Assembly (NCBI GenBank): GCA_050084515.1
Contig: CM114271.1
Location: 47,182,001 to 47,246,000 of the forward strand
From: Blasia pusilla
Taxonomy: Eukaryota; Marchantiophyta; Marchantiopsida; Blasiales
Reading direction: 5' to 3'
DNA: 64,000 nucleotides
Shown: positions 36,862 to 47,915 of the stretch, in pieces
How the letters are laid out: every line of letters begins with the position of its first letter
How positions within the stretch are numbered: the first letter of the stretch is position 1
Position numbers and translations under genes: made by a program
Notes under the pieces: model-generated
Told to the model about the DNA's origin: nothing
What the model saw: the letters and a program-made list of their open reading frames with translations, nothing else
Databases searched by the model: none

Positions 36862-38496
36862 ATGGGGATTCTGGGGAGCCCACCCGGTGGCGGATTCTTG
36901 GGGCCTCCCTCGGGAGCAGGGGATCCGATGTTCGAGAGCTTGGCAGCGAATGTACTGAGGAGCTTGCAATTCAGCTATTTCATGATGAAGGGATTCAGCT
37001 CCACCAGCCGAGTTCTGAAAGATCTGGGAAGATCGAGCGAGGGGGGATTGCAGGGGAGTGGCGGGAGCTCTGAATGGCGAGGTTCGGGATCGTTGAGGTT
37101 GCGGTTGAAATTCAGAGGCGGTAGAGCAGGAATGGGAAGATTGTCGGTGTCGAGAAGAGGTAGGGGCGATGGTAGAAGACCCAATTGTGCGAACGACAGC
37201 TACGGTGCTCGACCCACCGAGAACGGATGTGTGGGAGAGAAAAGCTCTGGGAATCCAAATCATGGCGATGGTGGCAGAATGAGGAAACCCGCGCGCCCCA
37301 TTGCAACTGAAAAGGAGTCGGCATTCGCCAGATCGGACGATGTGAATGGTGATCTCGCTTCGGAGGGCAGCGTTTTTAGTGGGATGGCAGAGTGCGAAGC
37401 GAGATTGGCACAGGAGACCGTGCTCGTGAGACGATTCACCAGCGGATTGACCAACAGGACTCTGTCGGTGACGGGACTGGCCGCTGTAGATGGAGTGTCG
37501 CACAAATTGAAGCCCATGGGCAAAGGGTTTGCGAAGGGTGTGAAGATGGCCACTGGCGTCGTGAAGGGTGTGAAGACGGCGACCGGTGTGCTTCAGAAAT
37601 TCCAGGCTCCCGCAGAAGGTGTTCTCATGGGGTTCGGAGCTGCAAACGGCGTCGCCCTGGGTTACGAAGCGGCGAAGTTCATAGTCAGCGGTGCCAAGAT
37701 GTCCAAGAATTTCGCCTCCGTTTTCAAGTTCACCAAGAATTATGTCAGTGGAGCGGCCAGCGCTGCCGGAAAGAACCCTGCTGGAGACAAGGTCATACGA
37801 GAGAGGCTCATGAAGGGCCTCAAGGTTTCCGATGGAGCTTTGACCTTGGTGAAGCTGACGAAGGAATTCGGTAGCGCTGGTTTGGGCTCCAGCTTTCCCG
37901 GTGGTCTTTCCAGTTGGGATTTGATAACCAAAGGCTACGAAGCATCCAATAGCCTTCTCAAGGTTTCGGAAGCCACTCTTGGATTCAAAGGGGGGATAAG
38001 TGTTTTGGGCAAATTCTTCCTGGGCTTGAAAGGGGCGATCGGTGGAACTGGTGTGGTGGTGAAATCTGTTTTTCTCACGAAGGAGATCTCCCTGGTTCTT
38101 CTCAAAGGAGTGGGCCTCTGGAAGGGACTGGGGGAGGTTTTCAAAGCCGTCTCGGAGGGCAAAACGCTGGGAGATGTACTGATGTTCAGAGGTGCGAGTA
38201 AGGACAATGTGGAGATGCTGAAAGGCGAGTATGTGCTGGAAATTGCCACGGTGGTCTTTCGCAAGGGAGTGTTCACCAATCCCAACTTCTTTGAGCTCCC
38301 GTTGAAGTTACTCAACCCTCGTTCTGCTACTGGTGGTGACGGCAGCAGAGACGCTTCATCCTCACTCTTCGCTTCTTTGGCTTCTCTTCTCCTTGCTCAT
38401 AGCCAAGCTGATGAGGCTGGTGATCCTGATGATAATGGGTCTACCTACTCGAGGTTCTCCTGGTCATACTTGTTCTATCTCTCCCTTCCCAGCTAA
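36862..38496 (+). CDS. Unrecognised 544-aa protein, single exon
   Basis: The longest open frame of the window and richer in GC than its surroundings, which argues for a real gene. The frame opens at a GTG (36832), but the first ATG is at 36862 with G at +4 (CCCATGGGG), so I start there. Residues 1-20 are Gly/Pro-rich; about 60-150 are Ser/Gly/Arg-rich and look disordered. About 210-430 is a long region of small hydrophobic, Lys-spaced segments with a short internal repeat (GVKMATGVVKGVKTATGV, residues 226-243) and several GxxxG-like runs. The C-terminus has an Ala/Leu-rich helix (about 500-515), an acidic Asp-rich patch and an aromatic end. No signal peptide or classical domain is recognised. 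It might associate with membranes or form amphipathic helices. No function is assigned. Confidence 0.7.
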   Translation: MGILGSPPGGGFLGPPSGAGDPMFESLAANVLRSLQFSYFMMKGFSSTSRVLKDLGRSSEGGLQGSGGSSEWRGSGSLRLRLKFRGGRAGMGRLSVSRRGRGDGRRPNCANDSYGARPTENGCVGEKSSGNPNHGDGGRMRKPARPIATEKESAFARSDDVNGDLASEGSVFSGMAECEARLAQETVLVRRFTSGLTNRTLSVTGLAAVDGVSHKLKPMGKGFAKGVKMATGVVKGVKTATGVLQKFQAPAEGVLMGFGAANGVALGYEAAKFIVSGAKMSKNFASVFKFTKNYVSGAASAAGKNPAGDKVIRERLMKGLKVSDGALTLVKLTKEFGSAGLGSSFPGGLSSWDLITKGYEASNSLLKVSEATLGFKGGISVLGKFFLGLKGAIGGTGVVVKSVFLTKEISLVLLKGVGLWKGLGEVFKAVSEGKTLGDVLMFRGASKDNVEMLKGEYVLEIATVVFRKGVFTNPNFFELPLKLLNPRSATGGDGSRDASSSLFASLASLLLAHSQADEAGDPDDNGSTYSRFSWSYLFYLSLPS

Positions 38497-41400
38497 GATC
38501 TTCATAGTGTGCCATCTCTGATCGCAGACTGTGTATATAGATAGGAGCTTTTCTGCAGAATTCACTGTATTCTAGATTCTAGCTATCCAGTATCCATCCA
38601 GCTCGAGCGTGGAATTTGGGCGCATTTGTCAACTAAATCGTAGAAATCGCGAACCTTGTCATCACTGGACCTTTATCATAGTATAGACGACACACACAAG
38701 CCAGAAGAGCTGAAGATAATTAGAGTATCGCACCACCCAGTTCCTAAACGAATATAATAGGGGGTTTCTGAGTGAGATCTAAATTACACCACGGCATCAA
38801 TCAGAGTTCATGTCATGAAAATATGCACGCTTTGAGGAGTTTTTGTAGGGTTTGCGGACGAACGTTGAATTGGCTCAGCAAGCAACTCAGTTATAGTAAA
38901 ATAGATGCTGAGACTGCACTCGCGTCAGTGAAAGCATCCTTGAGAGCTATCACAAACGGTTCTTGTAACTCATATGACTATTAATACAAAGAGGTATGGA
39001 GCTCAGGAAACTTCAGCCACTTCAGGGGCTTTGTAGTGTTGGTTTGTTTCCTCTCCAGCCTTCGTCATCACCTGGGGCAACACCAGGCATCCTCGATGAT
39101 TTGCTGTTTGTCGATAACTATTGTTGTTCAATGTAGTTGACCGGATCCGTGAAGGAACTTCCCTGTATGTACGATGATGGTTTGCTGTTTGTTAATACAT
39201 AGCTGTTATTGTGCTCGTTTCGTCGGCCGAATCTGTTGGCAGCTGTTGTTATGTTTGTATCACTGATCGGATGGGTGAAATGGCTCCAGATGTATCTGCA
39301 CAGGGCACAATGATGGTTGCATAACGATATCAAGGCATAGTGCAGGTTTTTGTCAGTGTTTCGTGATGGGTGTGTGTCAACTCTGCAAGTCTGATTGTTA
39401 CCAGTGTCATGCCTACCTCTCCCATATATCTGATCAGTGATGGATCCCAGTCATGAAGATGTGTTCCCTTGGATTTGAGTCTCAGTCGAATAAGGATTGG
39501 AGGCAGTTTTCAGTCTTTGTCCTTAGCAGTTTCGGACTTGCTTCAACCAATTGAAGTCGAGTCGGCAAGACAATTGGAGATGATACAAATGTGGAACTCT
39601 GCGCACTAAGAAGGACAATGTGGAAATACACGCCAGAGAGAAATTGACTGAACACAATTTCATCCGCCAGAGGCAAAGGAGTTACAAAGTTGGACCATCT
39701 CTCCGATGTGGCACAGAGATCTAGGTTTCAAAAATTGCAATGTTTCACTTCATGAAATGGATCCATGCGAACATTTACAGACTTCACCTTCATGGAACAA
39801 CGATGCGCAAAGATGGTGAGGTCCGGATACAGAACTTTGTAGAGATAGTGATGCAAAAAGAAAACTTCGTACTCAAAAAATTACGCAGAGCTAACCTCGC
39901 AGAGAGAAAAGCGTACAGGGAACCTTTGTAGAGGAGAAATACGCAAAGAAACCTTCGCGAACATAAAACGTTCGAAGATGTTGTGACGTTCAGTAAAATG
40001 CGAAATTTGATATTACATTAATGTCAAGTCTTGGAGTCCGCATTAATTGTTCACCGTCATTCCACCACAAATAGGTGTAGACATCTCATCTAGCCCGGTG
40101 TCCATTGTCCGCAGCTCTATCATTCACCCTGATCGGATCTCTGTACGAGAAATCTACATAAAAAATCTGTGTTACATAAAGGCGATCGTGGATAGATAGT
40201 TCGGCTCAACAACTTAAAGATTTGCGACAAAAATGGGAACCATGTGACTATACCCGCGTTGCCACCTTCGGCCGTTCCGCCATCGCCATTGTCGGCTATT
40301 TGCACTCTTTGCGATTTTACTTTGCGAACTATTTTTGCGATCCCTAGCAACATTAGAACAGAAAGTACTCAATGATCCGGAGGTGTCAAGAGTTGAAGGC
40401 AGAAGGAGTTGTCAAGGAGTTCTTAACCAAGAGAATTGAGACTGCAATCAAGAGGTTGAATCTTCAACACTAGGATTAGAATTGTAAGGGGTTTCAACCC
40501 ATAGAATATTTTCTAACGAATTTTAGATGGGAGCATGTATATGGGAAGGTCATTGGTCAAACGTTAGTCTCCGCAGAGTTTAGGATCGACGTGACCTCAT
40601 AATCAAATGCATCCATCGTTCCATTGTGGAACATTAGAACTCTAGTGGGTTCACAATAGGATGGAAACACGGCATAATCTCATGAGCCAGATGTCGTGTG
40701 AATACGTATCATTGCGAATATACATTTGTTTTCATGAATACAAGTCTAAAATCGATCCAAGTATGACTCCTACAACGGTAGGCACATATGTACACAAACA
40801 ATCAAGAAACACCCCAATAAAAGTGGTCGCTACATTTGGTCTTTCCCTCTCCTCATTAGTGGCTCTAACACTTATGGTTATTTAGTTGTGAGGAATTTAC
40901 ACACAAATCTATAACAATATACTCTCTAGATGCAATCCTAGCCCACCCTCAACATAAGGAAATCCGAGGATTACATGAGCTCTAATGTGTCTCTAGATGA
41001 ATCATAATGGGAAGATAAGGCACAAAATGAGCCTCAATGGGAATATACCTCCTCTGGGCACCGTAATGGATGACTTGTGCACACATATCACCTCTCCATA
41101 GTAAGTTATTGCTTACACATGGAGTACATAACGTACTCCTTCTCTCCTAAGTTTCCACATGGTCCTCTCTATGATACCAAATGGGTGAAGGAAAGGCACG
41201 GTCCTCTCACAAGAGGAAAATTCTCATATATGATAAGTCACCTTGGGCAGTGTAGATCCAAGTAGCTCCATAAAAAGTCAAAGCACCATATGGTGCAACA
41301 TGGTACTCTTGAAAGGGTACCCACTCATGAACTATGTACCACACCACTTGAGAGCAAGTCATATATGACCTCTCAAAATGGGCAAGTATAAGATCCTCTT

Positions 41401-42314
41401 AAGGCCCTCGATATTATCTCGCCCTACCTCTCATCTCCCATAACCAAAATATGAGCTGCAAAAGCGAAACACAAGCCTAGAGAGATGTCTCAAAAGATGA
41501 TGGTTTGAACCTAGGAGAGCATGATTGAATATTGGATATAACTTAAGGAAATCTCCGGCCCCATAAGAGTAAAATTCTAGGGAAACTATAACATAGCTTG
41601 TAACATGACAAAGTGTTTAGGGGACAAGTCCAATCCACTAAAGATCCAAATAAATGCAGGAGAATAGGTATAGAAATGGGTCTCAAATTAGCACGATGGT
41701 AGCTTGGGTTGGAGGCCATAAGGAACAACACATGAGGAATCTTGGATAAATATATGGGGAAGATTTCTCTATAACTATATTTAAGGGGTAGGGTCTTCAA
41801 GGGTGTTTGGAACATGAACCCCATCTTAAGAACCATGGGGGTGACCCAAGGGCACACGATGGATTGAGAATCTTTGAGAGGTTGACTTTAGGATTTTTCA
41901 AGCTCACGCCACTCTTGTGAGCTCTCCATACACAACTCCATAAAAATTTTAGAATCATTCCCACACATACAAAATCATCTTATAAAAACAACAAACCAAC
42001 AAGCTTGGATTCTCGTGAGCATCCCCATGAGCAATTTAATGGAAAACACAATCCTCACCTTGCAAAATAGACAATAAGCAACATCTAACGTGCTCCAAAC
42101 CTCCAAAGCTCCCATTTTGTAAAGATGTCTCTCTTTCTTATGGAGCTCTCATTCTTTCTCATTTACATGCACATTCCATGGCTCTCTCTAATGTCAATCC
42201 AAACACATTCTCATAGTGAGAGGCTTAGGTTACTTACAACGCAATGAACACCATAACGCCATTATCTCATGGAAAGAGGTTCAACAAAGTAAGAATCAAC
42301 TCCCGAGTTCTTCC
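38497..42314. other. Intergenic, no recognisable gene
   Basis: The first 300 bp should hold the 3' UTR of the 544-aa gene. Beyond, only short open frames occur. Around 39800-39960 there are repeated CGCAAAG/CGCAGAG/TTCGCG words that look like a decayed small repeat. From 40.4 to 42.3 kb the DNA is AT-rich without motifs. Confidence 0.4.

Positions 42315-42372
<58 letters not shown>
42315..42372. repeat. (CT)n microsatellite
   Basis: Run of about 27-29 CT units, interrupted only at its left end. Its flanks (TCATGGAAAGAGGTTCAACA AAG before it and a GTC..CCAAACC..ACTC block upstream) resemble the LTR of elements 1 and 2. It may therefore sit in a third, decayed LTR fragment. Confidence 0.9.
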
Positions 42373-42373
<1 letters not shown>

Positions 42374-43547
42374 AGAATATACATTCAGTCCCTTTTCCAA
42401 ACCCTCTTCTTAGTCACCTATACATGCAAGTCATCTCCTTAATCCTAATATATGATAGTAGGTTAAAGGAAAATTTTCCCAAATGGAAAAATCAAATATA
42501 CCAAAAATAAAGAACTCATCTGAAATGATAAGTTCTTCGAGATTACTCCAAATTAGTCCAAAATAAGTGGGAACCTATATACTCAAGTTACTCTCCTTCT
42601 CAACATATTATCCTTATCATGGACCTACTCCCTTAAACGTCGGTCTAATAAGTCATATATGGAAGCTTGTATTCAACCAATTATGCTCTTCTTTCCGATC
42701 TAAACTAAACACACTTACATTAGCCATGATTTGAGTCAACTAGTCTTGTGTCTCCCAAGTTTGAGTTTTGGATCATCCCTGAAGCGCAAAAGATCTAGAA
42801 AGGGCCAAATACCGACCTAACCTTTCACTCCCTAATATATGCAAGTCATTCAAGACTTGGGACAAACTTATTTGATACTGTAGGAACCTCAAATGGTGCT
42901 AACGCACATAGCAATCACAAATGCCCAATTAACCTCGAACGACTCCCTAACCATAACTTAATGTTTGAGTCAGAGATTAAGGTCCGAGGTTGACATTCAT
43001 AAGTAGACTACATGTTGCAAAAAGATTTGCATATCTGCCAAGGCATTGAGCTCTTCACTGCAATCAGCCACGCTATGAGGATCCAACGCCATGATGACCA
43101 TGCGCCTAAGGATGTCCACCGTATCCACTTCCGCATCATATTCGATCACCAACTTACGCCACACATGCCCCCCATCCAATTATAGGAATTGCTGAAACTC
43201 AACGATTAGTCGTGCCACACTCAATTTTAGGGGTTATAATTTGTGACTACTTGTTATGTTCTATCGAAAAAAAAAAATTGATGTTGACAATGAGTTGTTG
43301 TACTGACATATTCAGGTTTCATATTTGATATGTGCTTCTTTTCCATTTCGTGTTATCTAGCGTGTTGTAAATCAACTTGACAAGTATGATGACATCGAGA
43401 GGGGATATTCTGCATTTTGGAGGTTTGCACTCAATGCACTGCGCGTTAGTATGCTGCCCCCATAATTTTCACGGAGTTTTTATTTTAGGGCATTGTTTGA
43501 GGGATGTGCCATAACTTAATTGCTCGCTTATGGATGTATTATGACTG
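42373..43547. other. Intergenic with two short exon-like segments
   Basis: A 60-codon minus-strand open frame (43179-42997: MDGGHVWRKLVIEYDAEVDT...) and a plus-strand stretch at about 43363-43446 that reads VVNQLDKYDDIERGYSAF and is bracketed by AG (CTAG) and GTTAGT. Both look protein-like, but I recognise neither. They could be exons of a dead gene or transposon pieces. Confidence 0.25.
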
Positions 43548-44173
43548 TGTCGTGCGCATACACATCGCTACACAACATACATCGTTCTCACCGAACACAC
43601 ACACAAACACGCATGATCCCATGCTAACTCATGGCATCCAAACAACGAGACAAGAAATACTAAAATATCTCCAATAAAATAAGATCTAATCTCTCTCACA
43701 ACACCATAGTTCTCACATGTCTCTCTCAATGTCAAACCAAACCCACTCTCCTAATGAGAGGCTTGGGTTACACAAAAGGCAAGCAAGACCATAGCTCCGC
43801 CGCCTCATGCCAAGAGGTTCAACAAAGAGAGAATGAGCTCTCAAGTTCTCTCTCCTTGAGGTATACCCGTCCCCTCTCCCAAGCTCTCTCCATGGTAACC
43901 TATTCTCCCAAGTCACCTCCTTGGCTCTTGACCTGATGTAGGAGGTCAAGGGCCACTTACCAAAAATATAAAGTCGATCATATACTCAAAATAGTACTTA
44001 CCTAAAATAGTAAGTTCCTCAATATGGCTCCAAATGAGCCGAAACGAAGGGAAAACCTGCTCTCTCAAGTTTCTCGGGGCTTCAGCAGGTCATCATCGAC
44101 CTACTGATGCTTCTCCTCCACTACTCACAAAAGCGCTCTACTACATCTCACTGATATATCCTAAAAGACGTGA
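43548..44173 (-). repeat. 3' LTR of element 2
   Basis: Starts TGTCGTGCGC like the LTR of element 1 and ends ACGTGATA (CA of the usual end changed). Core 43677-44173 matches 22079-22594 and 33533-34040. Confidence 0.75.
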
Positions 44174-44180
44174 TAGTTTT

Positions 44181-44305
44181 TGTGCGCATACACATCACTA
44201 CACAATATACATCGTTGTCACCGAACACACACACAAACACGCACGATCCCATGCTAACTCATGGCATCCAAACAACAAGACAAGAAGGGCTAAAATATCT
44301 CCAAT
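44181..44305 (-). repeat. Block A' of element 2
   Basis: Direct duplicate of 43549-43676, lying just inside the LTR. Same layout as 22601-22731 in element 1. Confidence 0.8.
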
Positions 44306-44494
44306 CGCCCCCATAGTTGGTGTTTAGGTCCCTCTAACTCCACATAGCCATCTATCCCTACCTACCATGACATACATCTCTCGGACACCAAGAGCAAGAA
44401 AGGTCGGCTGCTCATGTGACCCCATCGTTACTCGCCTTCCTGTCATCCATGTCACAGAAAATTTGGAATCGAAACCTACCTATTATCTCCTCTA

Positions 44495-44632
44495 TGTACA
44501 TCTGGGACACATCCATCGTCCCCGAGGAACCCTAGTGAGAGGTGGCGTCAGACATGCCATATGCCAACCTCTCGAACATCCATCATAGACTAGCATCGTG
44601 GCGGCATCACAGGCAGAACCACACAACATACA
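44495..44632 (-). pseudogene. PHD-type zinc finger at the pol C-terminus, element 2
   Basis: Reads CMLCGSAC, MLVYDGC, GWHMAC, TPPLTRVPRGRWMCPRC. All C4HC3 ligands are present except one Cys, replaced by Tyr in MLVYDGC; element 1 has Cys there. The invariant Trp two residues before the last Cys pair is intact here. Just upstream a run of ATGGT/ATGGTATGG repeats puts the finger in another frame than the integrase tail, which looks like slippage damage. Function in known PHD proteins: binding of modified or unmodified histone H3 tails. Confidence 0.8.
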
Positions 44633-44745
44633 ACGCAAGCCTGCAGGAACTACTGCTAAGCTTGGATCTACTGTACCATGAATGTTAGGAAGATGATATG
44701 GTGCACAATTAGGCACATGGTCCTTCCATACCATACCATACCATA

Positions 44746-45909
44746 TCATCGCGTCCCTCCAACAAGAGAACACCGGATGGCAAAAACGTCACGAACTCTC
44801 AAGATAGTGCGCCCTGTAGTCACATCCAATATTGTCGGCATTGTCTGCTGCAAGTAGACATAATCTCCCCGATGAAACCTCTGGATAATTGGTCGATAAC
44901 CACCATCCCGAATAGTTGCATCCCTCAACGTATCACGATGTTGCGTAATCGCCAAGTTCTCGAACGCCATGGGCATCACTCTCCAAAACAACTCAGCCCT
45001 CTGAGAACATGCTCGCATCCATACATCCGAGTCATCAAGGTCCAGCACCTCACCAGCATCTCGACGAATGGCCGTAGGTAAATCTGGCTCTCGGCCATAA
45101 AGTAGCAAGTACGGTGAAAAAGACGCTAAGAATGTTTGCCTGCTGAATTTGTATCTTATTGCCAACCATGGCAACTAGAGGTCCCAATCTCCTAGGTGAC
45201 CTTTCTGCAAGCCATACTTGTGTAAACCCTTCTTCACCGTCTGCACAACTCTCTCCACTAATCCATCCCCCTCGGGATGATCTCGCAAAGTCGTGCGGTG
45301 GTCAATCAACGCCTGATCACACAAGGCGTGGAACTCACCATGAAACTCGGTACCCTGGTCGGTCAACACCTCAGCCCGTGCGCCATAATGACTCAACACT
45401 CTATCAAGGAAGGCATAAGCTACTCCCTCAATCGCTTTGTCAGGCAATGCAACCAACTCGATCCACTTTGAGAAGTGCTCGACCATCACCAACACATAAC
45501 GACTATGACACTCCGTCAAAGGCAAAGGTCCTGCAAAATCCAAACTCCATCTATACCCTAAGCCCATGATCGGTAATGGATGCAACTGTGGAGTCGGAGC
45601 ATTGAACGATGCTCGGACCCGATCACACACCATGCACCTGGCAACAAACTGTTGAACGTCAGTCTGCATGCCTCGCCACCAATACTTAATCTGGAGCAAG
45701 CTGTACGTCCGCTTCACCCCAAAGTGACCCAACTCCTCATGGGCATGCTGCACTAGTCGTGCTCTTTGCAAAGGATGCGGCACTACGCGTACTCTACCAT
45801 CCTCCCAAACCCTCAAAACATGTGTCTCCTCCCAACGGAACCGTTTGGCCCGCTGTATGATCCGATCCCGCTCTCTAGCACCCACAGTGCTCGCAATCTG
45901 CCAGTACAA
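44746..45909 (-). pseudogene. Gypsy integrase, element 2
   Basis: One open frame covers 45909-45175 (244 codons). It has the HHCC zinc-binding site (His57, His62, Cys92, Cys95 of this frame) and all three catalytic residues: Asp124 in SLDFAG, Asp184 in LTDQGTEF, Glu219 in GLVERVVQTVKKG. A stop then a second frame, 45174-44746, carries the C-terminal part (FSPYLLLYGREPDLP, then RFHRGDYVYLQQ). The N-terminal linker to RNase H is out of frame at 45910. It would insert element cDNA into chromosomes. Confidence 0.88.
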
Positions 45910-46045
45910 AGGTACTCCAAGACTACTCCATCATCATGAATATCTCGGCCATCTCTCGTCTCCTCACTGGCCTCGGGATCCAAGGACTCTCCACTAGACC
46001 TCGCCGTCAAAGTCTCTACACTCTGGCTCTCCATAGCCAACATGC

Positions 46046-47555
46046 CTAAATAGGCACTGACTCCTCATCACTCTCTCCATGCCATCGAGCTCTAGTTGCA
46101 TCTCGCTGACTCGGGCATGGGTTACAACTCAATCCATCTGCATCTTGGTTGAGCGTCCCAGGTCTATGTACCACGTGAAAATCATAATCCTGCAACAACA
46201 GAGCCCATCTCGCAAGCTTCCCTGTAAACTTTTCGGACTCCATCAACCACTTCAGTGGTTGATGATCAGTGATGATGGTAAAGGGGTTGCCGAATCAGTA
46301 ACATCTGAAATGCGCGACAGCCCACACTACAGCCAAGCATTCACCCTCATACGAGATGTACTTCGCCTCTCCAGCCTTGTTTGAGCGGCTAGCATAAGCC
46401 ACCACAAACTCTCTACCCTCATCATCATGCTGGGTGAGCACCGCTTCAAGCCCCAACATGCTCCAATCTGTGTGCAACTGGAAAGGACGCCCCCTGATCA
46501 GTCTCCTCAAGATGGGCGCGGATGTCAACCTATCCTTGAGCAATTGAAATGCTTGCTCCTGCTCATCCCCAGAGTGCCACTCGTGATCCACCTTAGTCAG
46601 CAAGGTTAGCGGCTTCACAATCAAACTGAATCCCTTGACGTACCGCCGATAGAAGTCCGCCAATCCCATGAATGCGCGAACACTGCTCACATCTGTAGGG
46701 CGTCGAATACGTGAGATAGCCTCTACCTTTTTCTGCTAAACACCAAGTCCTCTGGGTATATCGTATGACCCAAGTACTCAATGTGATCCTAGAAGAACTT
46801 GCACTTGCTTGGATGTAGCTTTAGCCCATGTAATTGCAATCGTCGAAATACCTCCTCTAGATGTCGCTCATGCTCCTCAACCGTGGCGCTAAAAACTACG
46901 ATGTCATCAATATAACACCTAGCAAAATCCAGACCTGCCAAGATCCTATCCATGACCCTCTGAAACTCAGCCGGGGCATTCTTTAACCCAAATGGTAAGA
47001 ACCCCCACTGGTACAAACAATCCTTCCAGTCAGGTTGGATGCCCCAAAATGCCGTCTTATGTCTGTCCTCCAATCTAATAGGCAGCTGATGGTATCCGGC
47101 TCGCAAATCTAATGAACTAAAGACCTTTGCGTGACCAATCGCATCAAAGATCTCCTCAGGGGTGGGCATGGCATACCTATCGGACTTTGTCTGCCGATTG
47201 ATAGGTCGGAAATCCCCACACATCTGCCTATCCGTCCTGTTGCCATGCACATCCTTCTTGGCGGGCATGACAGTGGCAGATGCATACTCCCCATGCGACA
47301 TCTCCCTAGTCTTGCTCCAACCAAGTATTGGCTCCTACTCCGAATCAGAGCCCTCTCCATATCATTGTTCTTGTAAAGTCTTCGGAAGATCGGCGTGTCA
47401 CTCGACAACTCAATGCGGATCCCCGGTCCCTTCAACGTACCCAAATCCTCCAAGCTAAACGCAAAGCAACTCCTATAACTCTGGACGAATTGATGTATCC
47501 TGCGCCGCTCTCCTCCTGTCAACTTAGGGCCCATATCTGGCTCCCAAGTCTCCAT
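46046..47555 (-). pseudogene. Gypsy reverse transcriptase and RNase H, element 2
   Basis: The N-terminal part is at 47555-47310 (SCFAFSLEDLGTLKGPGIRI). After a frameshift near 47310 the RT core runs 47301-46789 with SLDLRAGYHQLPI, LPFGLKNAPAEFQR and the catalytic YIDD (46914-46903). Then comes a frame change and the connection/RNase H region: 46690-46295 with FMGLADFYRRYVKGFS, HTDWSMLGLEAVLTQ and YASRSNKAGEAKY, and 46246-46046 with RWALLLQDYDFHVVHRPG and NQDADGLS. The order and motifs are those of Ty3/gypsy. Together they copy the RNA to cDNA and degrade the template. Confidence 0.9.
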
Positions 47556-47915
47556 CGTGACTATGGTAGGACTCTCCGGTGTGGGTATCGGTGGTTGCTA
47601 TGGTGCAACCCCATCTCCAACAACAACACTCGACCGCTCTCCTACAACCAACTGCAAACTCTAATTTCCTCCACGTGCAGTGCCCGGAACCACGCTCGAT
47701 GCTGTGGCTACCATCTCCTAGCGTACCTGCAAAACATGTTGTGGCTACCATCTCCTATCCCAAGGGTGTCTCTCCCGATCTCCCCTGGTATGTAGATCTC
47801 CTCGAGTCTGGCCCTGAGCCACTGTCTCCAACGTCTCGGTAGGCATGGGGCTCACGAACGCAACCGATGTGATCTGTCGCGATCTCATACGGCGTTGCTC
47901 AGCCACTCCCAAGCT

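Noticed and set aside
36658-37503. 281-codon open frame on the minus strand opposite the 544-aa gene
   Set aside because: Shadow of the GC-rich plus-strand gene; no motif, biased composition.
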